From an uncultured Lachnospiraceae bacterium (GTDB lineage Bacteria; Bacillota; Clostridia; Lachnospirales; Lachnospiraceae), in assembly GCA_934418125.1 (NCBI GenBank), contig CAKRWT010000006.1, forward strand, positions 1 through 64,000: DNA of 64,000 nucleotides, read 5' to 3'. The first letter of the stretch is position 1; every line of letters starts with the position of its first letter. The translations under genes and the position numbers were made by a program. Under the pieces are notes generated by a model. That model saw only the letters and a list, made by a program, of their open reading frames with translations, did no database searches and was not told the DNA's origin. Positions 8,811 to 17,593 of the stretch are shown here, in pieces.

Positions 8811-8927
8811 AGAGACAATCCTGCCGGGACGTGGTAAAATAATCCCAGACTTTCTGGTAGAAGGATGACCTCTAAGTGGAAGCCGGGGGAATACAGACAA
8901 GGATAGAAGGAAACAGGTATATAAAAT

Positions 8928-10283
8928 ATGGGTCGAGAAGCTTTTAAATCCCGGTTGGGATTTCTTTTGGTAAGTGCAGGATGTGCAATCGGAATCGGTA
9001 ATGTTTGGCGTTTCCCTTATGTGGCAGGACAGAATGGTGGAGGACTGTTTGTTCTGTTGTATCTGGTATTTCTGGTTATTATGGGACTTCCGGTGCTCAC
9101 GATGGAATTAGCGGTAGGAAGGGCGAGCCGTAAGAGTGCGGTGCTTGGTTATCAGGCACTGGAGAAGCCCGGCAGCCGATGGCATATCCACGGCTGGGTG
9201 GCAATTTTGGGCTGCTATATTCTGATGATGTATTACACGACGGTTTCCGGCTGGATGGTAACTTATTTTGTTAAGTTCCTGAAAGGAGAATTCCAGAGTG
9301 GCATGACAGCAGACCAGACAGGGGAGATTTTCAGTAATCTTCTGGCGTCTCCCGGAGAGATGGCGTTTTGGATGATTCTGACTGTAATATTGGGCTTTTT
9401 CGTATGCAGCCGTGGTTTGCAGAATGGACTGGAAAAGGTCAGCAAGTATATGATGAGTGCACTGTTAGTACTGATTCTGGTATTGGCGGTTCACAGCTTT
9501 ACCCTTTCCGGGGCAGCAGAGGGAATCCGTTTCTATCTGGTACCGAATCTGGATACGGTTCGGGAAGTGGGCATTAAGAATGTTATTACAGCAGCCATGA
9601 ACCAGGCATTTTTCACACTGAGTCTTGGTGTTGCGGCGATGGAAATTTTCGGAAGTTATATGGGAAAAGAACATACCCTGGCAGGGGAAGGTGTGCGTAT
9701 CTGTGCGTTGGATACCTTTGTTGCCATTATGGCGGGGCTGATTATTTTCCCGGCATGCTTCAGTTATGGTGTAGAAGCCGGAGCAGGACCGAAGCTTATT
9801 TTCATTACCCTTCCTAATGTATTTGTAAACATGGTAGGCGGACGTGTCTGGGGAGCTTTGTTCTTCCTGTTTATGACATTCGCAAGCTTTTCCACGGTCA
9901 TTGCAGTATTTGAAAATATCATGTCTTTTTGTATGGACATGTTTGGCTGGAGCCGTAATAAGGCAGCCCTTGTCAATTGTATAATCATCCTGATTGCCAG
10001 TATGCCGTGTGTACTTGGCTATAATGTGTGGAGCAATCTCCATCTTATCGGTGGAAGGGATGTACTGGACAGTGAGGACTTTATCGTAAGCAATCTGTTA
10101 CTGCCCATCGGTTCTCTTATCTATTTACTGTTCTGTGTAAGTAAATGGGGTTGGGGATTTGATAATTATCTGGAAGAAGCAAATACCGGAGAAGGACTTA
10201 AAATAGCAAAAAAGTTAAAGCCTTATTTCCAGTTTGTATTACCGGTATTGATTCTGATTATCCTGATACAGGGATTAGTGTAA
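8928..10283 (+). CDS. Sodium-dependent transporter of the NSS (SNF) family
   Basis: A 451-residue membrane protein with about 11 segments. The family signature NVWRFPY is at residues 25-31, preceded by the unwound TM1 segment with GCAIGIGN that binds substrate and sodium. Bacterial NSS proteins take up amino acids or related amines with sodium (LeuT, MhsT). The 117-bp leader (8811-8927) holds no structure that I can name. ATG 8928 has a poorly spaced AAGGA 16 nt upstream, so translation may be modest or the start slightly different. Confidence 0.93.
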   Translation: MGREAFKSRLGFLLVSAGCAIGIGNVWRFPYVAGQNGGGLFVLLYLVFLVIMGLPVLTMELAVGRASRKSAVLGYQALEKPGSRWHIHGWVAILGCYILMMYYTTVSGWMVTYFVKFLKGEFQSGMTADQTGEIFSNLLASPGEMAFWMILTVILGFFVCSRGLQNGLEKVSKYMMSALLVLILVLAVHSFTLSGAAEGIRFYLVPNLDTVREVGIKNVITAAMNQAFFTLSLGVAAMEIFGSYMGKEHTLAGEGVRICALDTFVAIMAGLIIFPACFSYGVEAGAGPKLIFITLPNVFVNMVGGRVWGALFFLFMTFASFSTVIAVFENIMSFCMDMFGWSRNKAALVNCIIILIASMPCVLGYNVWSNLHLIGGRDVLDSEDFIVSNLLLPIGSLIYLLFCVSKWGWGFDNYLEEANTGEGLKIAKKLKPYFQFVLPVLILIILIQGLV

Positions 10284-10347
10284 AAAATCCATATAGGAAA
10301 GATTTTTCACACACAGGATTTGTGTCTGCGTAGAGAAAATAAAGTAG

Positions 10348-10381
10348 AACCCGGACTGTCGATTGACAGTCTGGGTTTCTT
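10348..10381 (+). terminator. Terminator-like hairpin after the NSS transporter gene
   Basis: A 13-bp stem (AACCCGGACTGTC with GACAGTCTGGGTT, one G-U pair) with a 4-nt GATT loop at 10348-10377, followed by a short T-rich tail (TCTTAG). Confidence 0.65.
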
Positions 10382-10418
10382 AGATTTAAGATAGTACATA
10401 GAAAGAAGGTCGGTTAAT

Positions 10419-11282
10419 ATGTGGATTTTATATGCATTTGGTTCGGCTGTTTTTGCAGGGTTGACATCAATCCTTGCCAAATGTGGTATTAAGAACACGG
10501 ACTCCAATGTGGCTACGGCAATCCGGACGATTATTGTGCTCATCTTTTCCTGGATTATGGTATTTCTGGCAGGGGCGCAGAGCGGGCTTGCTGCGGTAGA
10601 GCCAAAGACCTGGATATTCTTAATTATGTCCGGTCTGGCAACCGGCGGTTCCTGGCTGTGTTATTTCCGGACATTGCAGATTGGGGATATCAATAAGGTA
10701 GTGCCGATTGATAAGTCAAGTACGGTACTGACGATTGTATTGGCATTTATTTTCCTTCATGAGCAGGTCAGTCTGCTGAAGCTGGTTTGTGTCATTTTAA
10801 TTGCCATCGGTACTTTTATGATGATTCAGAAGAAGGAAAACGTAGAGGCGAAGGAAAGTAACAGTAAGGCATGGCTCTTCTATGCAGTGCTTTCGGCAGT
10901 ATTTGCAAGTCTTACTTCTATTTTGGGAAAAGTTGGAATTGAGAATATCAATTCCAATCTGGGAACGGCTATCCGTACCTGCGTGGTGCTGGTAATGGCG
11001 TGGATTGTAGTATTTGTTACCGGCAAACAGAAGACTATCCGTGAGATATCTGGTAAGGAATTAGGATTTATCTGCCTGTCCGGTCTGGCAACCGGTGGTT
11101 CCTGGCTGTGTTATTACAAAGCCCTGCAGGATGGCCTGGCAAGTGTGGTAGTGCCGATTGATAAGCTGAGTATTCTGGTTACCATAGCCTTTTCCTACCT
11201 GGTATTCCATGAGAAACTGACCAGAAAATCAGCCATTGGCTTAGTTCTCATCGTTGTCGGAACCTTACTGATGATTTTATAA
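10419..11282 (+). CDS. EamA family (DMT superfamily) transporter
   Basis: A 287-residue membrane protein with ten predicted segments in two EamA repeats of five. The repeats are strikingly similar to each other: SGLATGGSWLCYFRTLQ in the first half and SGLATGGSWLCYYKALQ in the second, each followed by VVPIDK. The nucleotide sequence is also nearly identical over these stretches, 450 bp apart. The family exports or imports metabolites; the substrate is unknown. The transglutaminase-like gene follows after 20 bp, probably in the same transcript. Confidence 0.9.
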   Translation: MWILYAFGSAVFAGLTSILAKCGIKNTDSNVATAIRTIIVLIFSWIMVFLAGAQSGLAAVEPKTWIFLIMSGLATGGSWLCYFRTLQIGDINKVVPIDKSSTVLTIVLAFIFLHEQVSLLKLVCVILIAIGTFMMIQKKENVEAKESNSKAWLFYAVLSAVFASLTSILGKVGIENINSNLGTAIRTCVVLVMAWIVVFVTGKQKTIREISGKELGFICLSGLATGGSWLCYYKALQDGLASVVVPIDKLSILVTIAFSYLVFHEKLTRKSAIGLVLIVVGTLLMIL

Positions 11283-11302
11283 CAGACAGGATAATAATAA
11301 CC

Positions 11303-12532
11303 ATGAAGATACTGAAGAAGATAGTTATAGGAATCGGTATACTGGCACTGCTTCTGTGTGGACTGATTGTGCTGTGTGCCATAAATCCTGATATAGAGAA
11401 GAAATTGGCAAGTCTTGTGCCCCAAAAGGAAGAAGCGGTTGAGCCGGCATTGTCTGACCCGGAAATTGCTATCGAAGAAGAGATTACCGCGCGTCAGGCA
11501 AAAGAGGGAGTCTCTGAAAACGGAATCCCGGAGGAAACGACGGAGGAAAAACCGGGAGCTTCCGGGGAAACCTATGAGGTGATAGGTCCTCAGGACAGTG
11601 CAAAGAATACGCCTGGGAATAACAACAAAGGTGCCAATGGGTATGAGATTCCTTCTGAATTGGATGTGCAGGTGCCCACAGAGGTTTCCGGAAAAGGCGG
11701 TTATCAGCCGATTACAGAGAATACCCAGCAGCTTGGGACAGGCTCCGGTGGAGAAAATAACACCAATCTGGGATATGGGGAGACCGGGGACGGACTTACC
11801 TTTGATACTGCCTTTTATCCCTATTATCAGATGTTAGATGAGAAGGGAAAACATCTCTATCGTCAGATATATGCTAATGCTAATGCTGTAAATGCGGCAT
11901 TCCAGCCAATCGAATCCGTTGAGGTAAGTGCCATAAAGGATATTATTGAGGCGGTCTATAACGACCACCCGGAGTTATTCTGGCTGAATACAGCGTTTAC
12001 CTGCAAGTATGACAGCAATAATATCTGTGCGGAGATTGATTTAGAATTTAATGATACCGCGACAGATTTATCCACTTCCCTGGAAACGTTCAGCAATGAA
12101 GCCAGTAAGATTCTGTGGCAGGTGGAACATTTACCCAGCAATTACGATAAGGAAAAAGCAGTCCATGATTTGTTGATGGAATCCATTGACTATGACAAGT
12201 CGGCAGATATAAACCAGAGTGCCTACAGTGCGCTGGTAGAGAAGAAAACGGTCTGTGCCGGTTATGCAAGGGCAATGCAGTATCTGCTGCAGAGACTGGG
12301 GATTCCCTGTTATTATTGTACCGGTTATGCGGGAGAAGACCATGCCTGGAATATCGTGCAACTGGATGATGGTTATTATAATGTGGATGTAACCTGGGAT
12401 GATACACCGGGTGGTGAGTATGATTATTTCAACCGCTCAGACGCAGACTTTAAGACAACCCATGTACGGAAGAGCCTGTCAGTAAATCTTCCTGTCTGCG
12501 ATGGGCAAAAATACAGAGACCCCGGACAATAA
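11303..12532 (+). CDS. Membrane-anchored transglutaminase-like domain protein
   Basis: A 409-residue extracytoplasmic protein: one N-terminal membrane anchor (residues 9-29), a long acidic Pro/Gly/Asn-rich linker to about residue 160, then a helical region and a transglutaminase/protease core. The expected triad is visible: Cys318 in KTVCAGYARAM, His347 in EDHAWNIV and Asp362 in YYNVDVTWDD. Such proteins act as cell-surface peptidases or crosslinking enzymes in clostridia. Preceded by the EamA gene and followed 24 bp later by threonine aldolase. Confidence 0.88.
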   Translation: MKILKKIVIGIGILALLLCGLIVLCAINPDIEKKLASLVPQKEEAVEPALSDPEIAIEEEITARQAKEGVSENGIPEETTEEKPGASGETYEVIGPQDSAKNTPGNNNKGANGYEIPSELDVQVPTEVSGKGGYQPITENTQQLGTGSGGENNTNLGYGETGDGLTFDTAFYPYYQMLDEKGKHLYRQIYANANAVNAAFQPIESVEVSAIKDIIEAVYNDHPELFWLNTAFTCKYDSNNICAEIDLEFNDTATDLSTSLETFSNEASKILWQVEHLPSNYDKEKAVHDLLMESIDYDKSADINQSAYSALVEKKTVCAGYARAMQYLLQRLGIPCYYCTGYAGEDHAWNIVQLDDGYYNVDVTWDDTPGGEYDYFNRSDADFKTTHVRKSLSVNLPVCDGQKYRDPGQ

Positions 12533-12556
12533 TAGGAAAAGAAGGAGACAAGAGAA

Positions 12557-13582
12557 ATGTTATCGTTTGAAAGTGATTATATTCAGGGAGCCCATGAGAG
12601 AATCTTGGAACGTCTGGCGGAAACCAACCGGGAACCCCTGTCAGGATACGGCAGTGACAAATATTGTGAAAGTGCCAAGGAAAAGATAAAAGCCGCCTGT
12701 CAGTGTGAAACGGCACAGGTTTCTTTTCTGGTAGGAGGAACCCAGACGAATGAGATTGTTATCAGTACCATGTTGCAGCCTTATGAAGGAGTGGTAGCAG
12801 CCAAAACCGGACATGTGAGCACCCACGAAGCGGGAGCCATTGAACATACCGGACATAAGGTGCTGGAACTACCAGGGCATGATGGTAAGATAGATGCCGG
12901 AGAGTTGGCATGGTATCTGGCAGCGTTCTGGGAAGATGGAAATCATGAGCATATGGTATTTCCCGGTATGGTCTATATTTCCCATCCTACAGAATATGGT
13001 ACCTTGTATACGAGGACAGAGTTAGAAGAAATTGCGAAAGTCTGTAGGGACTATCAGATACCTCTTTTTCTGGATGGGGCAAGGCTGGGTTATGGTTTGA
13101 TGAGTGAGAATACGGATGTAACATTGCCGCTTATTGCGCAGTGCTGTGACGTGTTCTATATTGGAGGAACCAAGGTAGGGGCTTTGTGTGGAGAGGCAGT
13201 TGTCTTTACGAAGAACAATATGCCAAAGCATTTCCTTACAATGACGAAACAGAATGGTGCCCTGCTTGCCAAGGGAAGGCTTCTTGGAATTCAGTTTGAT
13301 ACGCTGTTTACTGATGATTTGTACTGGAATATCAGTAAGCACGCGATTGTGATGGCAGAGAAACTGAAACAGATTTTCCAGAAAAAGGGATATGCCTTTT
13401 ATATCGATTCGCCCACGAATCAGCAGTTTGTTATTCTGGAAAATGACCAGATGGAGCGGTTACAGAAAGAGGTAGCATTCAGCTTTTGGGAGAAGTACGA
13501 TGAAACCCATACCGTGGTTCGTTTTGCTACAAGCTGGGCAACGGAAGAGGCAGACTTACAGAGACTAAATCAATTATTATAG
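12557..13582 (+). CDS. ltaE: Low-specificity L-threonine aldolase (PLP-dependent, beta-eliminating lyase family)
   Basis: A 341-residue fold-type I PLP enzyme that cleaves L-threonine or allo-threonine to glycine and acetaldehyde. Visible features: N-terminal YGSDKYCESAKEKI, the PLP phosphate-binding loop VGGTQTNEI, the cofactor Asp in LFLDGARLGYGL and the Schiff-base lysine in YIGGTKVGALCGE (Lys206). Length is normal for the family. It may belong to the run of genes beginning at the EamA transporter. The related beta-eliminating lyases (tyrosine phenol-lyase type) are longer and less similar. Confidence 0.9.
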   Translation: MLSFESDYIQGAHERILERLAETNREPLSGYGSDKYCESAKEKIKAACQCETAQVSFLVGGTQTNEIVISTMLQPYEGVVAAKTGHVSTHEAGAIEHTGHKVLELPGHDGKIDAGELAWYLAAFWEDGNHEHMVFPGMVYISHPTEYGTLYTRTELEEIAKVCRDYQIPLFLDGARLGYGLMSENTDVTLPLIAQCCDVFYIGGTKVGALCGEAVVFTKNNMPKHFLTMTKQNGALLAKGRLLGIQFDTLFTDDLYWNISKHAIVMAEKLKQIFQKKGYAFYIDSPTNQQFVILENDQMERLQKEVAFSFWEKYDETHTVVRFATSWATEEADLQRLNQLL

Positions 13583-13590
13583 AAAAGGGG

Positions 13591-13656
13591 AGGCTAGTGT
13601 GAAAAACAAATAGCCTTTTATGGCAGAAGAGAAATCGTTTGCACGAATTTCTCTTC
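13591..13656 (+). other. Two consecutive hairpins between threonine aldolase and the oxidoreductase gene
   Basis: First AGGCTA (13591-13596) pairs with TAGCCT (13611-13616) and is followed by TTTTA, a weak terminator. Then GAAGAGAAATCGT (13626-13638) pairs with the segment ending at 13656 through 10 bp plus an inner 3-bp extension and one bulge. The second lacks a T tract and lies 40 bp upstream of the next start codon, so it may be a leader structure. Confidence 0.5.
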
Positions 13657-13695
13657 GCCTCTTCGCAACAAGTTGCTCAGAAAAGGAGGATTACT

Positions 13696-14673
13696 ATGAA
13701 AATTGGAATATTAGGAGCAGGGAATATTGCAGGAATTTTGGCAGAGACCATGGCGCAGATGCCGGAGGTAACCTGTTATGCCGTTTCCGCCAGGGACAAG
13801 GACCGGGCAGAAGCATTCCGGGTGGCACATGGATTCCAGAAGGCTTACGGCTCTTATGAGGAAATGTTGCAGGATGAGGAAGTGGAGCTGGTATATATTG
13901 CCACACCGCACTCCCACCATTATGAGCACATGAAGCTTTGTATTTCCTATGGGAAGCCGGTTCTGTGTGAGAAGGCATTTACCATGAACAGCAAACAGGC
14001 AAAAGAGATTGCAAGGTTAGCAAAGGAAAAAGGTGTGTACGTGGCAGAGGCCATATGGACAAGATATATGCCTTCCAGAAAAATCATCAATGAGGTACTG
14101 GCAAGTGGTGTGATAGGGGAAGTTTCCATGCTGACTGCCAATCTCGCTTATAATATTGATGAAAACGAGCGTATCATCCGCCCGGAACTGGCCGGTGGGG
14201 CATTGCTGGACGTGGGTGTTTATGCGGTGAATTTTGCCCTGATGCATTTTGGAGATAAGATAGAACGGATAGAATCGACCGTTGTAAAGGCAAAGACCGG
14301 TGTAGATGCCATGGAAACCATAAATTTTGTCTATGGCGGTAACCGTATGGCAGCCTTGAACGCTGGGATTTATGGGCGTTCCGACAGAAAAGGTATTTTC
14401 TATGGAGAAAAAGGATATATTATCGTAGAAAATATCAATAATCCCCAGGCAATAAGAGTCTATGACCTGGAGGATAACCTGATAGAAGAGCATATCGTGC
14501 CACAGCAGATTAGTGGCTACGAATATGAAATCAGAGAGTGTATTGAGAGAATTAAAAGCAAGGAGACAGAGAGTGTGTCCATGCCATTAGCTACCAGTAT
14601 AGAAGTAATGGAGCTTATGGATAAGCTTCGTAAGGACTGGGGCGTAGTATATCCGGGAGAAAGCCTGGAATAG
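13696..14673 (+). CDS. Gfo/Idh/MocA family oxidoreductase
   Basis: A 325-residue NAD(P)-dependent dehydrogenase. The Rossmann motif GILGAGNIAGILA begins at residue 4, CEKAFTMNSKQA carries the family's conserved EK dipeptide, and GGALLDVGVYAVNFAL is the C-terminal domain signature with the conserved Asp. It oxidises or reduces a sugar, inositol or dihydrodiol; the substrate is unknown. The perfect AAGGAGGA at 13683-13690 fixes the start at 13696 and excludes the longer frame. It ends 5 bp from the convergent LRR gene. Confidence 0.9.
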   Translation: MKIGILGAGNIAGILAETMAQMPEVTCYAVSARDKDRAEAFRVAHGFQKAYGSYEEMLQDEEVELVYIATPHSHHYEHMKLCISYGKPVLCEKAFTMNSKQAKEIARLAKEKGVYVAEAIWTRYMPSRKIINEVLASGVIGEVSMLTANLAYNIDENERIIRPELAGGALLDVGVYAVNFALMHFGDKIERIESTVVKAKTGVDAMETINFVYGGNRMAALNAGIYGRSDRKGIFYGEKGYIIVENINNPQAIRVYDLEDNLIEEHIVPQQISGYEYEIRECIERIKSKETESVSMPLATSIEVMELMDKLRKDWGVVYPGESLE

Positions 14674-14678
14674 TATGC

Positions 14679-15542
14679 TTACAGGATAAACTGGTCAAAA
14701 GAATTATCATGGTTCCGGCAGGAATCATGTAATTTCAGTAAATAAGCAATAACTTCAGGATTGCCTGGCTGCAAATAAGTAAGCAGCCGGGCAATTTGTG
14801 TTTCTGTTAGAATACCGGCGTCCTCCAGGACATGGATATAGCGGATATTCTCGCCATAGCCGTCTTCTTTTAAGGAATCCCAGACAGCAATATGCTCCTT
14901 TTCTCTGGCACCACCCGGGACATGGTCTGCCAGATAGGACTGCAGCTGTGCCTTGTGGTCGGGATACAGATACAGGGGATAGAGCAGACGGAGGAAAACA
15001 AGATATGTTTTCTTGCGCCGCACTTCCTGCAGATAGGCGGGAAGCTGGTCGTCCACATCCTGCACATTAAACCAGCCGTAGAAAACCGGTTCAAATCCGG
15101 CATCATCGGGAGTATTCAGATAGGTAAAAAGTGCAGAGTCATATTCTTTCATCCAGTCTGCATGGGTAAGCTTATCTGCCGCAGATTGTGGAATAAACAG
15201 ACATTCCTTTTGTAAGAACATAAGCACACTTGCCAGAAAGTAGGGAAGCCCAGGATTCTCGGAGGTGTCATTGGAAACCGAAATATAGCGAAGCTTAGGA
15301 CAGTCCAGAAAGACCTGCCTGCCCAGCTGCAGGTTGGTACAGGGCACATGGAGCCGCTCTAAGTTGTGCATGTGGGCAAATGCCCAGTTATCCAGGGCAG
15401 TAATGGTATCCGGCAGGATAAGATCGTGCAGGGTTTTGTTACTGAGGAAAGCCTTTGCGCCAATGGTTGAGAGGGCAGTGCCGTCTATCGCAGAAGGGAC
15501 TGTGAAAGTATATTCATTTCCAGCATAGTGTTCAAAAGTCAT
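14679..15542 (-). CDS. BspA-type leucine-rich repeat protein
   Basis: A 287-residue protein with N-terminal LRR_5-like repeats (about residues 15-95; units such as AFLSNKTLHDLILPDTITAL and AFAHMHNLERLHVP) and a helical C-terminal half (about 130-287) that I do not recognise. No signal peptide or cell-wall anchor is visible, so unlike most BspA-type proteins it seems cytoplasmic. ATG 15542 has AAAGGA 7 nt upstream. Role unknown; LRR_5 domains usually bind proteins. Confidence 0.8.
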   Translation of the reverse strand: MTFEHYAGNEYTFTVPSAIDGTALSTIGAKAFLSNKTLHDLILPDTITALDNWAFAHMHNLERLHVPCTNLQLGRQVFLDCPKLRYISVSNDTSENPGLPYFLASVLMFLQKECLFIPQSAADKLTHADWMKEYDSALFTYLNTPDDAGFEPVFYGWFNVQDVDDQLPAYLQEVRRKKTYLVFLRLLYPLYLYPDHKAQLQSYLADHVPGGAREKEHIAVWDSLKEDGYGENIRYIHVLEDAGILTETQIARLLTYLQPGNPEVIAYLLKLHDSCRNHDNSFDQFIL

Positions 15543-15616
15543 AGGGAATCCTTTATATTCATTATCATTCTTTTCCGCAATACTCCGGTCTCAGGGAATC
15601 ATTGGCAGCTTCTGTT

Positions 15617-15973
15617 TTATTTTGTTTTTTCAACAGATATTATCTCTCCCTCAAAGGGGTCCACTTCAGAAATCGTTCCTGTATATTTTACGGTCACAGT
15701 ATCTCCAGTGCTGACATTCTCTAATCCAGCTGGTTTTTCTTCAAAGGTAAAACTATAGGGAGTGTTCTGCTCGTCTGTAATAACAAACTGAAAATCCTTA
15801 ATTTCGTCAATTGTTCCTGTAAGTTCCTTTTCTTCTTTCGCATCTTCCTGCTTAGACTCTTCGGCGGTGTTTGTTGTAACATCATTCTGATTTATCTCTT
15901 TATTTCCGCAGCCTCCAAGCAATCCGGCACCAAGCATCATGCTAATTATCATCGTGATTAATTTCTTTTTCAT
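15617..15973 (-). CDS. Small secreted lipoprotein of unknown function
   Basis: A 118-residue precursor with a lipoprotein signal peptide (lipobox LLGGC, Cys22), an acidic low-complexity linker (about 30-50) and an 60-residue beta-rich domain (TGTIDEIKDFQFVITDEQ through VTVKYTGTISEV) that resembles a small OB/SH3-like barrel. Expected to sit on the outer face of the membrane. An AAGGA ribosome binding site precedes ATG 15973. No family name can be given. Confidence 0.78.
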   Translation of the reverse strand: MKKKLITMIISMMLGAGLLGGCGNKEINQNDVTTNTAEESKQEDAKEEKELTGTIDEIKDFQFVITDEQNTPYSFTFEEKPAGLENVSTGDTVTVKYTGTISEVDPFEGEIISVEKTK

Positions 15974-16182
15974 TATTATTGTCCTTCTTTCATAATTATT
16001 AGTAATCTATCGTACTTTTTTAACGTACAATATAATTTATGCCATGTAAATAGTATATTAATAAAATTAAGGAAATATTCTGTTTTGTATTCTAATATTG
16101 AAAACAGAAAGGATATGCTATTACCATAAACAGTTCCTTGAGCCCACAGAGTATGGAAATTTCATTTTGCGGAATTCATAAA

Positions 16183-16232
16183 ATCCCCCAGGACACAGAC
16201 TTTCTTCAAAGCTGTCTCCTGGAGGATTCTGT
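16183..16232 (-). terminator. Hairpin terminator after the rubrerythrin gene
   Basis: On the minus strand AATCCTCCAGGA pairs over 12 bp (one G-U) with TCCTGGGGGATT, with a second inner stem in the loop, followed by a short T run. It lies in the 292-bp spacer between the rubrerythrin and lipoprotein genes. Confidence 0.65.
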
Positions 16233-16265
16233 TAAGGACACCTAAGATGTCACTTTTTATTTTGC

Positions 16266-16853
16266 TTAACCAAAATATCTGTCTAACAGTCCTTTTAAGG
16301 CACGACCATGTCTAGCTTCGTCACGAGCCATCTCATGAACGGTATCATGGATTGCATCCAGATTATTCTTTTTAGCGCATTTAGCAAGGTCAAATTTACC
16401 GGAGGTTGCACCGAATTCGCAGTCAACACGCCATGCAAGATTTTCCTTTGTGGAAGCTTTCATATTAGGCTCAAGGTCCTCTCCTAACAGTTCAGCGAAT
16501 TTTGCTGCATGCTCTGCCTCTTCGTAAGCTGCTTTTTCCCAGTAAAGACCGATTTCCGGATAGCCTTCGCGGTGTGCGATACGAGCCATGCAAAGGTACA
16601 TACCAACCTCAGAACACTCACCATTAAAGTTTGCTTTTAACTGTTCGAAGATATACTTCTTGTCTTCTTCGCTGATTTCTGGATTGTTTTTAACTGTCTT
16701 TCCATATACGCCATATTCGTGCTCAGCAGCAAGTGTAAGTTCTCCCTCAACTTTCTTAAACTTGTCTGCGCCTACATGACATACTGGACATTCTTCTGGA
16801 GCAGCATCTCCTTCATAAACATAACCACATACCTGACATACATATTTTGCCAT
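16266..16853 (-). CDS. Reverse rubrerythrin (rubredoxin-ferritin-like peroxide reductase)
   Basis: A 195-residue protein with the rubredoxin-type iron site at the N-terminus (Cys6-x2-Cys9 and Cys22-x2-Cys25) followed by a four-helix ferritin-like di-iron domain ([15 protein letters not shown], and [14 protein letters not shown] carrying the Glu/His ligands). The N-terminal position of rubredoxin defines reverse rubrerythrins, which reduce hydrogen peroxide with electrons from NADH in anaerobes. The gene lies 124 bp downstream of perR on the same strand, which fits peroxide-controlled expression. Confidence 0.93.
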   Translation of the reverse strand: MAKYVCQVCGYVYEGDAAPEECPVCHVGADKFKKVEGELTLAAEHEYGVYGKTVKNNPEISEEDKKYIFEQLKANFNGECSEVGMYLCMARIAHREGYPEIGLYWEKAAYEEAEHAAKFAELLGEDLEPNMKASTKENLAWRVDCEFGATSGKFDLAKCAKKNNLDAIHDTVHEMARDEARHGRALKGLLDRYFG

Positions 16854-16977
16854 AACTTATTCTCCTTTTCTTATAAATAATAGTTTTATAGATTCATAAG
16901 AGTATCCCTCTTAATTGTCCCGATTTTCTGTTACAGTTTCATTCTCATTTCAGCACATGCTCTTTGAGAACTATCTT

Positions 16978-17373
16978 TTATAAAGCTGAAGTGTTGTTTT
17001 TACACTTACCGCATATTCCGTAGAAATAGGTAACGTGTCCTTCCACCTCGCCGTCAAACTTTGCATTGGCGGTCTTTATAATGTTATCAATATCGTCCAT
17101 TTCCAGGTCGATTACACTACCACATCTGGTACAGACGAAATGATAATGCTTGGAAGTATCAGCGTCAAAATGGTCAACACCATCGCCTAAGCGAAGTCGC
17201 TGGATTTCTCCGATATCCGATAACAGAGTCAGATTACGATACACAGTACCAAGACTGATATTCGGATATTCCTGTCGGACATTCATATATACCACATCGG
17301 CGGTAGGATGATCTTTCCTTGTTATCAGGAAATCTTTAATCATTTGCCGCTGGCGGCTATATTTAAGTGCCAT
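16978..17373 (-). CDS. perR: Fur family peroxide regulator (PerR-like)
   Basis: A 131-residue metalloregulator. N-terminal winged helix (about 5-75) with the family segment ISLGTVYRNLTLLSDIGEI, then the metal-binding domain: DHFDADTSKHYH (ligands His68, Asp70, His76, His78) and the structural zinc site Cys81-x2-Cys84 and Cys121-x2-Cys124. The Asp in the regulatory site is the PerR-type choice that allows iron-catalysed histidine oxidation. AAGGAGG precedes ATG 17373, and a Per-box-like palindrome lies at 17405-17419. It adjoins a rubrerythrin gene, the classic PerR target. Confidence 0.88.
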   Translation of the reverse strand: MALKYSRQRQMIKDFLITRKDHPTADVVYMNVRQEYPNISLGTVYRNLTLLSDIGEIQRLRLGDGVDHFDADTSKHYHFVCTRCGSVIDLEMDDIDNIIKTANAKFDGEVEGHVTYFYGICGKCKNNTSAL

Positions 17374-17404
17374 ATCTATCCTCCTTCCATAGAGGCTTTA
17401 AAAA

Positions 17405-17419
17405 CAATAATCATTACTG
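17405..17419. promoter_or_regulatory. Per-box-like palindrome upstream of perR
   Basis: CAATAATCATTACTG is a 7-1-7 near-palindrome that resembles the TTATAATNATTATAA Per/Fur box, 32-46 bp upstream of the perR start. This suggests autoregulation. Confidence 0.6.
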
Positions 17420-17593
17420 TTTTCATATTTGTATTATAGCAAATGATATTCTATTGTCAACTATTATTTTATAAATTGTGTTATTTTATAAATTTTTAAG
17501 AAGAATATCGGAGTTGTTTTATATTATGGTAGGAAAAATTGTGGTATATTAATAATATCTGCAAAAGTTTTGTTAAGAAACGGGGAGAGAACT

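Noticed and set aside
8811..8927. Possible riboswitch before the NSS transporter
   Set aside because: No conserved aptamer core or terminator/antiterminator pair could be traced by eye.
9465..10043. 192-codon minus-strand frame opposite the NSS transporter
   Set aside because: Mirror frame of a well-supported membrane protein gene, without ribosome binding site or family.
16854..16977. Possible second Per box before the rubrerythrin gene
   Set aside because: Only the outer TATAAA/TTTATA arms match; the central bases do not form a 7-1-7 palindrome.
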